Part shown: piece after piece, positions 1 through 5,706 of the stretch
How positions within the stretch are numbered: position 1 is the first letter of the stretch
Layout of the letters: each line of letters begins with the position of its first letter
Assembly (NCBI GenBank): GCA_013694885.1
Contig: JACDBO010000463.1
Location: 1 to 6,320 of the forward strand
Length of the DNA stretch: 6,320 bases
Origin: Chloroflexia bacterium
Lineage (GTDB): Bacteria > Chloroflexota > Chloroflexia > Thermomicrobiales > UBA6265
Direction of reading: 5' to 3'
Made by a program: the position numbers and the translations under genes
The notes under the pieces: generated by a model
The model's database searches: none
The model's input: the letters and a program-made list of their open reading frames with translations, nothing else
What the model was told of the DNA's origin: nothing

Positions 1-2
1 CG

Positions 3-746
3 GTAGACGAGGTCGGCGCCTGGCTTGAGGAGCGGCTCGGCGCGCTGTCGAAGCCGGCGGTGTGGCGGCAGCTGCGGGGGTACGTGCCGCTGCTGCACGC
101 GCCGACCGGAGCACCGTGGTCGTTTGGCTTCCGGACGTCGTACGTCGCAGCCCGGACCAACCCGGTGCTGGCGGACCCAGACCTGTCCGCCGAATCCCTG
201 CAGACGCTGGTCCTGCTCTATCTCGAGGGGTTCGGACCAGCGTCCGTGGCCGACGTGGCGCAGTTCGCCCTGGTGCAGCAGGCCAGAGTCAGGAAGGCGG
301 TGGATGCTCTCTCCGGCGAGCTGGAGCAACTGGAAGGGCCGGATGGAAAGCCGCTGTTCGACCTGCCCGGCGCATCGCGTCCGCCCGAGGACACCCCGGC
401 TCCGCCCCGGCTGATGGCCATGTGGGACAGCATCCTGCTCGCCTACTTCGACCGGAGCCGGGTCATCCCCCCCGACTACCGCAAGCTCGTGACCCGCATA
501 AACGGCGACGTGCTGCCGACCCTGCTGATCGACGGCTACGTCGCCGGCGTGTGGCGCCCAACCGAGGGAGGAATCGAGGCGACCGCCTTCCACCGCCTAC
601 CGGACGATGCGTGGGAGGGACTCGCTGCCGAGGCCCGGTCGCTGGTGGTGTTCCTCGCCGGCCGCGAATCGAAGGTCTACCGCCGTTTCGACCACTGGTG
701 GAGCAAGCTGCCCAGCGCCGAGGTTCGGCTGCTCCCCGGTGACTGA
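3..746 (+). CDS. Winged-helix DNA-binding (HTH_42 / AlkZ-like) protein, 5' partial
   Basis: The open frame enters from the left edge (first full codon at 3), so the start is outside the window; the GTG at 60 is internal. About 247 codons are visible, against roughly 350-400 aa for the family. Recognisable family blocks follow in order. A W..L..YVPLLH segment followed by a GAPWSFGF stretch lies at visible residues 20-42. The winged-helix block YLEGFGPASVADVAQF lies near residues 73-88. The linker motif DLPGASRPPEDTPAPPR lies near residues 120-136. The strongly conserved block ILLAYFDRSRVIP and then LLIDGYVAGVWRP follows. Family knowledge: HTH_42 proteins include AlkZ/YcaQ-type DNA glycosylases that excise alkylated bases or unhook crosslinks, but many members have no tested function. 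The catalytic QxQ motif of AlkZ lies in the N-terminal part, which is missing here, so glycosylase activity cannot be judged. The gene is convergent with the downstream lipase. Family membership is confident; function is open. Confidence 0.85.
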   Translation, partial: VDEVGAWLEERLGALSKPAVWRQLRGYVPLLHAPTGAPWSFGFRTSYVAARTNPVLADPDLSAESLQTLVLLYLEGFGPASVADVAQFALVQQARVRKAVDALSGELEQLEGPDGKPLFDLPGASRPPEDTPAPPRLMAMWDSILLAYFDRSRVIPPDYRKLVTRINGDVLPTLLIDGYVAGVWRPTEGGIEATAFHRLPDDAWEGLAAEARSLVVFLAGRESKVYRRFDHWWSKLPSAEVRLLPGD

Positions 747-931
747 TATGGAATCCGGATGATGAGTGGTGCAATGCACTCCGCCGTCATTCTGTGGCCG
801 CAGCCGAAGAATCCCTGCGCGAAGCGCTCGACGGCAAAGCCGTCGCTTCGCCAAGGCGGGATTATTCCACCACTGTTCAGCCGGACTCCGTATAAGGGCA
901 TTCCCCCAGCCTTCAGCCGGATTCGTTATGA
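744..931. repeat. Three copies of a 19-bp intergenic repeat
   Basis: A 19-bp unit occurs three times between the convergent HTH_42 and lipase genes. TCAGCCGGACTCCGTATAA is at 877-895, TCAGCCGGATTCGTTATGA at 913-931, and an inverted copy TGATATGGAATCCGGATGA at 744-762. The first and last copies are inverted relative to each other and match at 15 of 19 positions, so they bracket a 188-bp block. The left copy overlaps the TGA stop of the HTH_42 gene (744-746). No open frame across the block looks coding. It may be a small dispersed repeat element or a bracketed insertion; which one cannot be decided from one window. Confidence 0.55.
786..842 (+). repeat. Single arm of the GTCATTCTG palindromic repeat family
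   Basis: Positions 786-815 match 5186-5215 at 29 of 30 bases. Positions 817-842 match the reverse complement of 5287-5312 at 25 of 26 bases. The piece therefore carries the outer part of one arm and the inner part of the other arm of the 153-bp element at 5186-5338, but has no partner arm nearby: there is no CAGAATGAC between 850 and 1036. It looks like a half-element or single-arm REP-like copy, nested inside the 744-931 block. Repeats with a GTCATTCTG...GAAGAATC core are, from memory, common between genes in Chloroflexota and some other phyla. Confidence 0.7.
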
Positions 932-1036
932 AGTGACGCGCCCCGCACGGCCCCCGAAAACATCTGGACATGCCGCGGTACGCGCTACGACATGCGTCGC
1001 TGCCGCCGGGTGCTCGTCCACGGACGACACGACCGA
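932..1036. other. Rest of the convergent intergenic space, nothing recognised
   Basis: This is the remainder of the 290-bp gap between two convergent genes. No convincing open frame, RNA gene, or stem followed by a T-tract was seen. A terminator would be expected here for both flanking genes, but none is obvious. Confidence 0.4.
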
Positions 1037-1933
1037 TCACCGCGTCGACGGACCGTCGGGCACGGATCGCGCATCGAGCCAGTTCAGCATGGAGGCGATG
1101 ACCTCGGCGCGGTCGCGCTCCTGGAAGAGCTCATGTTTCATGCCGGGCCAGAGCTGGATGGTCTTGTCGGGGCTGGCGGCGTGGGTGTGGAGGAGGCGGC
1201 TGCCGCCGGGGTTGGTGAGGCGGTCGGCGGCACCGTGCATGGCCAGCAGAGGGAGGGCCAATTCGCCCAGGCGGGCGCGGGTGTCGGTGGCGGCGGTCGA
1301 CATCGCGTGGCCGATGGCGGCTTTGACGGGGCCGCTGTAGCAGAGGGGGTCGTCTGTGAAATCGCGCTCGACGGTGGGGTCGGTGCTGAGGACGTTTCTA
1401 ACGCGGGGGCGGACGGGTAACGTCGGGGCGATGGGGGCGATGAGGCCGCCGAGCCAGCGGAGGGGGGCGGCGACATCGTCTGTGAAGATGAGGGCGACGC
1501 CGCTGGTGACGAGGGCCGCGAGGTCGTCGCCATGTCGCAGGGCGTAGCGGATGGCGATGAGGCCGCCCATGGAGTGGCCGATCAGGATGTGGGGGAGACC
1601 GGTCAGCGTCTGGCGGGCGTGGTCGGTGAGGAGGTGAAGGTCGTCCACGTAGGCGTCAAAGCGGCGGATCAGGGCGCGCGGGCCGCTGCTGCGGCCGTGA
1701 CCGCGGTGGTCGTGGGTAAAGACGGCGTAGCCGCGATTCACCAGGGCGGTGCTGACGTGGCCGTACCGGCCGCTGTGCTCGGCGTAGCCGTGGGCGAGGA
1801 GGACGACGGCGCGGGGGTGGACGGGGAGCCAGGCCGTGGCCGCGAGGGCCGTGCCGTCGGGTGCATGGAGGACGCTGCGGGTGGTGGTCACCGGGAGTGG
1901 GGAGGCGGAGGACGTCATATGGTGGGATGCCAA
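1037..1933 (-). CDS. Alpha/beta hydrolase, monoacylglycerol lipase-like
   Basis: A 298-aa serine hydrolase of the Hydrolase_4 / serine aminopeptidase S33 type, most like bacterial monoacylglycerol lipases, which release fatty acid and glycerol from monoglycerides. The oxyanion-side motif HGYAEHSGRY is at residues 48-57, close to the HGxxEHSxRY signature of this group. DHRGHGRSSG is at residues 75-84 and the nucleophile elbow GHSMGG at 119-124 (Ser121). The acid is probably Asp237 in HGAADRLT and the base His267 in GMKHELF. Residues about 145-225 form the cap region over the active site. No signal peptide or membrane segment is visible, so it is probably cytoplasmic. The start is taken as TTG at 1933 because GAGGAAG (1937-1943) sits just upstream; the ATG at 1918 (residue 6) has no good Shine-Dalgarno and is the alternative. 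It lies 202 bp downstream of the co-oriented epimerase gene. The substrate is inferred from motifs only; a lysophospholipase or general esterase is possible. Confidence 0.88.
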   Translation of the reverse strand: MASHHMTSSASPLPVTTTRSVLHAPDGTALAATAWLPVHPRAVVLLAHGYAEHSGRYGHVSTALVNRGYAVFTHDHRGHGRSSGPRALIRRFDAYVDDLHLLTDHARQTLTGLPHILIGHSMGGLIAIRYALRHGDDLAALVTSGVALIFTDDVAAPLRWLGGLIAPIAPTLPVRPRVRNVLSTDPTVERDFTDDPLCYSGPVKAAIGHAMSTAATDTRARLGELALPLLAMHGAADRLTNPGGSRLLHTHAASPDKTIQLWPGMKHELFQERDRAEVIASMLNWLDARSVPDGPSTR

Positions 1934-1936
1934 GCA

Positions 1937-1943
1937 CTTCCTC
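1937..1943 (-). promoter_or_regulatory. Ribosome binding site supporting a TTG start
   Basis: On the minus strand GAGGAAG lies a few bases before TTG at 1933-1931. This spacing favours the TTG over the ATG at 1918, which would be about 20 nt from the same purine tract. Confidence 0.5.
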
Positions 1944-2013
1944 GCCGGTAATGGAGCGGCTCAGGCATGGACCCGGACGGCGGTGGCGATCCGTGTCCAG
2001 GTGCTCCTCGAAA

Positions 2014-2035
2014 GGGCGGACACACGGGTCCGCCC
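2014..2035. repeat. Hairpin with an 8-bp GC stem
   Basis: GGGCGGAC (2014-2021) pairs perfectly with GTCCGCCC (2028-2035) around a 6-nt loop. Read on the minus strand it is followed by only three T residues, so it is at best a weak intrinsic terminator for the epimerase gene. It may instead be a member of the GTAGGGGCG...CGCCC type of intergenic repeat often seen in GC-rich genomes. A further 5-bp stem (CCAGC/GCTGG, 2039-2056) lies directly beside it. Confidence 0.5.
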
Positions 2036-2096
2036 CTACCAGCTATACCCTGCTGGCCGTACGTCGTGTTGAGCAACGAGCGAGCACGTTGTTGCC

Positions 2097-2135
2097 ATAA
2101 AAATCCCAGTCCTCAGTCCTCCGCGCGAAGCGCGG
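2097..2135 (-). terminator. Possible weak terminator after the epimerase gene
   Basis: Directly after the TAG stop (2138-2136) the minus strand forms a 6-bp stem with a 3-nt loop (CCGCGC TTC GCGCGG, 2121-2135). A TTTTTA run follows around 2099-2104. The stem and T-run are separated by about 17 nt containing the tandem AGGACTG AGGACTG, so this is not a classical intrinsic terminator. The hairpin is certain as sequence; its termination role is inferred. Confidence 0.3.
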
Positions 2136-2951
2136 CTACGTCGGCGACCATTCACGGAACGAGCCGCGGGAGAAGATGCCGGTCGGGATGTGCTTGCCGA
2201 TGCGCTCGTAGACTTGCGGCGGAATGCCGATGTCGGCGACGACGATGCGGCCGGCGGCGGTCCGGGCGGTGGCCTCGCGCAGACCCCGTTTGGGGAGGCC
2301 CAGGGTGAGGGTAACCTTGGCGCGGATGCACGGGGTGCCGAGGTCGCCGGTGGTGGCGTCGAGGCCGGAGGGGATGTCGATGGCGAGGATTTGGGCACCG
2401 GCGGCGTTGGTGGCGCGGATCAGCTCGGCGGCTCGGCCCTTGGGCGCACCGTGGCCGCCGAAGCCGAGCAACCCATCGAGAATCAAGTCGGATTCAGGGA
2501 GCAACGTGGGGGTGGTCTCATACGTTGGATTGCGCGAATCGGATGTCGTGGGAGATTCGGGCTCCTCGATCGGGATGTCGAAGGCGCGGAGCGTCGCCAG
2601 TTGATGGGCGGCGTCACCCACGATGTCGCCGGCATCACGGGTGAGAAAGACCTGAGGATGGGCGCCCCAGGCGTGGAGCAGGCGGACCGCGACCATCGCA
2701 TCGCCGCCGTTGCCGCCACCGCCGCAGAGAGCCAGGATGCGCTTGCCGTTGACGTCGCCATGGCAAAAATGCTGGCGAGCGTAAGTGGCCACCGCGTGGC
2801 CGGCGAGTTCCATGAGTTGCAGGGAGGTGACGCCATACTCGTCGGCCATAATCCGGTCGACCTGGGCCATCTCGTCGGTGGTGATGGCCGGAATCTCGAC
2901 GCTGGTCGCGGCGTCGGATTCCGGCATGGCGGGTTCGCGGGGCTCGCTCAT
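2136..2951 (-). CDS. nnrE: NAD(P)H-hydrate epimerase (YjeF_N domain)
   Basis: A 271-aa protein of the YjeF N-terminal family, which interconverts the R and S forms of damaged, hydrated NAD(P)H so that a partner dehydratase can repair the S form. It opens with ITTDEMAQVDRIM and LMELAG, typical of the family. Next come the glycine-rich loop GGGGNGGDAM (residues 77-86), DGLLGFGGHG (from residue 159, with Asp159 the likely counterpart of the catalytic Asp) and DIPSGLDATTG (192-202). AKVTLTLGLPKRG and a C-terminal VADIGIP complete the fold. Only the epimerase is present: the ADP/ATP-dependent dehydratase domain fused in many bacterial Nnr proteins is absent here and must be elsewhere if the pathway works. 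A polar insert (residues about 129-153) precedes the DGLLG strand and is longer than usual. The frame stays open back to GTG 3047, but the extra codons have many A/T third positions and no family match, so the start is set at ATG 2951 (AGGG about 9 nt upstream). ATG 2960 and ATG 2927 are alternatives. Confidence 0.9.
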   Translation of the reverse strand: MSEPREPAMPESDAATSVEIPAITTDEMAQVDRIMADEYGVTSLQLMELAGHAVATYARQHFCHGDVNGKRILALCGGGGNGGDAMVAVRLLHAWGAHPQVFLTRDAGDIVGDAAHQLATLRAFDIPIEEPESPTTSDSRNPTYETTPTLLPESDLILDGLLGFGGHGAPKGRAAELIRATNAAGAQILAIDIPSGLDATTGDLGTPCIRAKVTLTLGLPKRGLREATARTAAGRIVVADIGIPPQVYERIGKHIPTGIFSRGSFREWSPT

Positions 2952-3095
2952 GAGGTTCATCCCTGCTCGTGCCGACGAGAGAGCTGGCACGGTCTGACCG
3001 ATGAAGGATAGCGGCATGTGCCCGGAGTGTGCAGCCAGTGTGCGCACGCCAATGCCTCGGTCCGTGCGGCACTGACCTCGTTTGCACGATGCGGT

Positions 3096-4559
3096 TCAGT
3101 TCGCCCGCTTGGATTTCTTGGTGACAGCTCGTTTTGCCTTCTTGCGGTTGGCCCGCCCGTCATGGGATCCGGCTGGTTCTTCCCGTCGCGCCGCAAGGCG
3201 ACCCCAGCAGCGGAGCAGCGGGGGGCGACCGTTTGACGCCGGGAGGAGGTCGATCAGGGCGTGGCGGGGGCGACCCTCGGTGACGATGAACGCGTGATCG
3301 GTGAGCGCGCCGACCGGACGCATCCAGAACGGGTCGCCAACCTCTTCCTCCCCGCTCTCCTCGTCGATGGTGACGGACTCGACGCGAAGTCGACCCTTCT
3401 CCGGGAAAACCGTAAACCGGCTGTCGTGCCGCTCGTAGGTGCCGGCGATCGCCTTCAGCGCGGAGGCCGGGGTGTCGACTGGTTCCGGTAGCGTCAGGCG
3501 CACGCCGCGAAAGTGTTCGAGCGCCCAGCGCTCGATCTGGCGCATGGCGCGGGCGCCGTGGCCGCAATTGGTGAGCAAGGCGAGGGCGAAGCGGCGGGAG
3601 GGGATGACGAGCAGCGATGCGTTGAAGCCGCGGGTGGCGCCACCGTGGCGGACGATCTGCACACCGCCGATCTCCTGGAGCGCCCAGCCGATGCCATAGG
3701 CAACATCGATGGTGGGGGCGGCGACCCGCGGCTCCCGCATCTCCCGCGTCGCGGCTTCCGTGAGGAGCCTGGTGCTCTCAATCTCACCATCGGCAATGTG
3801 GAATGAGGCGAAGCGGAGCAGATCGCCGACGGTACTGACGATACCGCCGGCCGGGTTGACGCAGCGAGGCATGGAGTAGGGGCGGCCGACCGTGAACGGG
3901 GCGCCGGTCCGCTTCTGGAGGTACCCCACGGCGGCGGGGTAGGTGATCGCCTCTTCGGGGAAGAAGACGGTGCGTTCGAGGCCCAGCGGCGTGAAAACGC
4001 GCTCGCGCATCACCGTCTCGAACGGTTGCCCAATCACCTGCTCGATGATGCGGCCCGCCAGGTAGAAACCGGTGTTGCAGTAGGCATAGAGTTCGCCGGG
4101 GGCGCTCCACTGGCGCAACGTGTCGAAGGCGGCCACGGCCTTGGACAAGGCGTCGTCGCCGCGGCCGTAGTCGACAAAGCGGTCGCCCTCGAACCCGCCG
4201 GTGTGGGCGAAGAGGTGGCGGAGGGTGAGGATCCGGCGGGCGTCCTTGTCGGCGAGCGGGAGATCGGGCAGGGTGTCGATCACCGGGGCGTCGAGGTCGA
4301 GCAGCCCGTCCTCGACGAGGCGCATGGCGAGAGTGGCGGTGAAGACCTTGGTGATCGAGCCGATCTGGAAGAGCGTGTCCCCAGTGACCGGTTGGCGTGT
4401 CTCCAGACTGGCGACGCCGTGGCCGATGGTCGTCATATGTCCGTCCTGCCAGATTCCAGCGGCGATGCCGGGCACGGTCCAGCGGCCCATCTCGCCGAGG
4501 ACGCAGGCGGTGAGGTCGTCGTAGTCGGGTCGCGCAGTGGGCCACTCGTTGCTCAACAT
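3096..4559 (-). CDS. Beta-lactamase-family serine hydrolase with basic C-terminal tail
   Basis: A 487-aa protein of the serine beta-lactamase / penicillin-binding-like family (PF00144: class C lactamases, D-Ala-D-Ala carboxypeptidases, EstB-type esterases, D-aminopeptidases). All three active-site motifs are present: SITK at residues 68-71 (Ser68, Lys71), YCN at 160-162, and HGG at 305-307 in place of KTG. Other family landmarks are LTLRHLFAHTGG (111-122), NPAGGIVSTVGDLLRF (235-250) and YGIGW (288-292). Residues about 365-455 (AGTYERHDSRFTVFPEKGRLRVE onward) look like the C-terminal beta-barrel domain often appended in this family. The last ~20 residues are very basic (KK and KR pairs from about 472). 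No signal peptide is visible from this start, so it is probably cytoplasmic and more likely an esterase or peptidase than a true beta-lactamase. The start ATG 4559 is chosen because AAAGGAG lies just upstream; the open frame continues to 4790, but that part reads through the purine-rich repeat and is low complexity. The gene is divergent from the DUF4188 gene. Confidence 0.87.
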   Translation of the reverse strand: MLSNEWPTARPDYDDLTACVLGEMGRWTVPGIAAGIWQDGHMTTIGHGVASLETRQPVTGDTLFQIGSITKVFTATLAMRLVEDGLLDLDAPVIDTLPDLPLADKDARRILTLRHLFAHTGGFEGDRFVDYGRGDDALSKAVAAFDTLRQWSAPGELYAYCNTGFYLAGRIIEQVIGQPFETVMRERVFTPLGLERTVFFPEEAITYPAAVGYLQKRTGAPFTVGRPYSMPRCVNPAGGIVSTVGDLLRFASFHIADGEIESTRLLTEAATREMREPRVAAPTIDVAYGIGWALQEIGGVQIVRHGGATRGFNASLLVIPSRRFALALLTNCGHGARAMRQIERWALEHFRGVRLTLPEPVDTPASALKAIAGTYERHDSRFTVFPEKGRLRVESVTIDEESGEEEVGDPFWMRPVGALTDHAFIVTEGRPRHALIDLLPASNGRPPLLRCWGRLAARREEPAGSHDGRANRKKAKRAVTKKSKRAN

Positions 4560-4583
4560 GGACTCCTTTCGGGGTGAAAGAGA

Positions 4584-4626
4584 GGACAGAGGATAGAGGA
4601 TAGAGGGGGAGGGGATAGGGGATAGA
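4584..4626 (+). repeat. Purine-rich heptamer repeat (GGATAGA)
   Basis: GGACAG at 4584 and GGATAG at 4591 and 4598 are spaced exactly 7 bp apart. Two more GGATAG copies at 4613 and 4620 are again 7 bp apart. The surrounding stretch 4571-4634 is almost all purine on the plus strand. It lies 25-75 bp upstream of the serine hydrolase start and 50-95 bp upstream of the DUF4188 start. Confidence 0.75.
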
Positions 4627-4664
4627 GCAGAGGGTGGCGTGGGCGCGCACCGAGTGCGGTTGGG

Positions 4665-4671
4665 AAGGAGG
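4665..4671 (+). promoter_or_regulatory. Strong ribosome binding site for the DUF4188 gene
   Basis: AAGGAGG lies 6 nt before ATG 4678. It is the strongest Shine-Dalgarno in the window and decides the start against an in-frame start at 4639. Confidence 0.75.
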
Positions 4672-4677
4672 CGACGG

Positions 4678-5151
4678 ATGAATGGTGTTGAGGAGGCGGT
4701 GGGAAAGATCGCGGGCGGAGTTGTGGCGGGGAGGTATACGGCCGATTTCCCGGAGGGAACGGTCGTGTTTCTGGTCGGGATGCGGATCAACCGGTGGCGC
4801 GCGGTGCGCGACTGGCTACCGGCCGTGCGGGCGATGCCGAGAATGATTGCCGAGTTGCAACGGCAACCGGAGCGAGGCTTTCTCGGTGCCCGCGGCTGGT
4901 TCGGCGGTCGCGATCTGATGGTCCAGCAGTATTGGGCGAGTATGGATCAACTCCTGGCCTACGCGCGGGACCGCGATGCCGAGCACTTGCCGGCGTGGGG
5001 TGCGTTCAACCGCCGGGTTGGCAAGAACCCGACCGTCGGCATCTGGCACGAGGCGTTTACCATCCACCCCGACGAGGCGCACGTCATCTACCACCACATG
5101 CCTCACGTCGGTCTCGCCGCCGCCAGCCGCCGCGTGGCGGCACGGCACTAG
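4678..5151 (+). CDS. DUF4188 domain protein (putative monooxygenase-like)
   Basis: A 157-aa protein that matches the DUF4188 family across its length; some databases label the family monooxygenase af470-like. Family landmarks: GRYTA (18-22), VFLVGMRINRW (30-40), WLPAVRAMPRMIAEL (46-60), QPERGFLGAR (63-72), MVQQYWASMDQLLAYARD (81-98), PAWGAFNRRVG (105-115), the nearly invariant GIWHEAF (121-127), and a C-terminal YHHMPHVGLAAAS. No membrane segment or signal peptide is seen. The fold is expected to be a ferredoxin-like alpha/beta barrel of the ABM type; no cofactor residues can be assigned and the reaction is unknown. The start ATG 4678 is fixed by AAGGAGG 6 nt upstream. A degenerate second copy lies 274 bp downstream, beyond a palindromic repeat. 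Family assignment is firm; the monooxygenase label is inherited annotation, not evidence. Confidence 0.88.
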   Translation: MNGVEEAVGKIAGGVVAGRYTADFPEGTVVFLVGMRINRWRAVRDWLPAVRAMPRMIAELQRQPERGFLGARGWFGGRDLMVQQYWASMDQLLAYARDRDAEHLPAWGAFNRRVGKNPTVGIWHEAFTIHPDEAHVIYHHMPHVGLAAASRRVAARH

Positions 5152-5185
5152 CGAATGTGTCGTCCATTGCCCGCTACTCGCACCC

Positions 5186-5338
5186 GTCATTCTGAGGCCG
5201 CAGCCGAAGAATCCCGGCAGCTGCATCGCCGGCGAAGCCGATGCGCCGCAGCGCATATCGCTCAACCGAACGGCCGATAGATGCGCCGGCTTCGCCGTCG
5301 AGCGCTTCGCGCGGGGCTTCTTCCTTCGTCAGAATGAC
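5186..5338. repeat. 153-bp palindromic element with 10-bp terminal inverted repeats
   Basis: The ends are perfect inverted repeats: GTCATTCTGA at 5186-5195 and TCAGAATGAC at 5329-5338. Inside, CGGCGAAGCCG (5230-5240) pairs with CGGCTTCGCCG (5287-5297), and a central hairpin ATGCGC CGCA GCGCAT lies at 5241-5256. The arms also match the single-arm copy at 786-842. There is no transposase and no coding frame that looks real. It is consistent with a MITE or a paired REP/BIME element. No clear target-site duplication flanks it. Transcribed, it would form a long hairpin after the intact DUF4188 gene, and it may act as its terminator or as an mRNA-stabilising structure. Confidence 0.75.
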
Positions 5339-5424
5339 CGGGAACGTTGAGCGTCGAGGGGGACGCGTCCGCTGTGACAGACCACTGAGGACTCAGGAAC
5401 TGGCCGCGGACGGGACATGAGGCG

Positions 5425-5643
5425 ATGATTGTTGAGCGCGCGGACGGCGCAAAAGAGACGAAGGTTGGTCCCCAAGCGGCGGAGGTGGTGGTGCATGGGC
5501 GCTTCGTGGCGGTGCCGCCGGTGGGGACGGTGATGGTCCAGCAGGACTGGCGCGACCTGCCGGCGCTCATGGAATATGCCCGGAACCATGAGTTTGGCCA
5601 TGCTCGCGCCTGGATGCGGTTCAACCACGGGGTCGGCGCGTGA
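5425..5643 (+). pseudogene. Degenerate, internally deleted DUF4188 copy
   Basis: The 72-codon frame is homologous to two separate parts of the intact neighbour at 4678-5151. Residues 21-36 (VVVHGRFVAVPPVGTV) align with intact residues 14-29 with 9 of 16 identical. Residues 37-71 (MVQQDW through FNHGVG) align with intact residues 81-115 with 16 of 35 identical. Intact residues 30-80 (51 codons) are missing in frame, and the C-terminal third with the GIWHEAF block is gone. After the stop, another frame (5645-5695) carries DAEAHA, resembling DEAHVI of the intact copy, and shares the 10-mer GAGGCGCACG, so a relic of the C-terminus may persist. The Shine-Dalgarno is weak (GAGG only 2 nt from the ATG). 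A short expressed protein cannot be excluded because the frame is open, but loss of the family core makes a decayed paralogue the best reading. Confidence 0.65.
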
Positions 5644-5694
5644 GGACGCCGAGGCGCACGCCCTGCGCCGTCTGGCCGGACGGCGCTCGGCGTG

Positions 5695-5701
5695 AAGGGA
5701 G
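5695..5701 (+). promoter_or_regulatory. Ribosome binding site of the LLM oxidoreductase gene
   Basis: AAGGGAG lies 5 nt before ATG 5707, which supports this start. The site begins at the end of the possible DUF4188 relic frame (its TGA is at 5693-5695). Confidence 0.65.
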
Positions 5702-5706
5702 TAACG

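Larger units (their letters stand above)
4560..4677. other. Divergent intergenic region (shared promoter space)
   Basis: These 118 bp separate the start codons of the minus-strand serine hydrolase and the plus-strand DUF4188 gene, so both promoters are expected here or slightly inside the genes. I could not place convincing -35/-10 boxes on either strand. Half of the space is a purine-rich repeat. Confidence 0.5.

Noticed and set aside
759..1340. Plus-strand open frame of 193 codons crossing the convergent intergenic space
   Set aside because: It reads through the intergenic repeats and antisense to the lipase C-terminus, with no recognisable domain and no good ribosome binding site.
2043..2049. 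TATAGC on the minus strand as a -10 box for the lipase gene
   Set aside because: No -35 hexamer lies at 16-18 bp; the nearest TTGCTC is about 23 bp away. The site also falls within a small stem-loop.
2190..3011. Long plus-strand open frame of 273 codons opposite the epimerase gene
   Set aside because: The translation is Gly/Ala/Asp-rich low complexity with no family match, whereas the minus strand has clear epimerase motifs. Long antisense frames are expected in GC-rich DNA.
2961..3047. N-terminal extension of the epimerase to GTG 3047
   Set aside because: About a third of its codons end in A or T, unlike the rest of the gene, and it does not resemble the family. A GAGG about 7 nt upstream keeps it as a remote alternative.
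4560..4790. N-terminal extension of the serine hydrolase frame to 4790
   Set aside because: The extra 77 codons translate the purine-rich repeat and the opposite DUF4188 gene into Pro/Ser/Thr low-complexity sequence, and a Shine-Dalgarno precedes ATG 4559.
5186..5338. CRISPR repeat or RNA gene within the palindromic element
   Set aside because: There is a single inverted pair with no regularly spaced direct repeats, and the structure resembles a dispersed repeat, not a known RNA.
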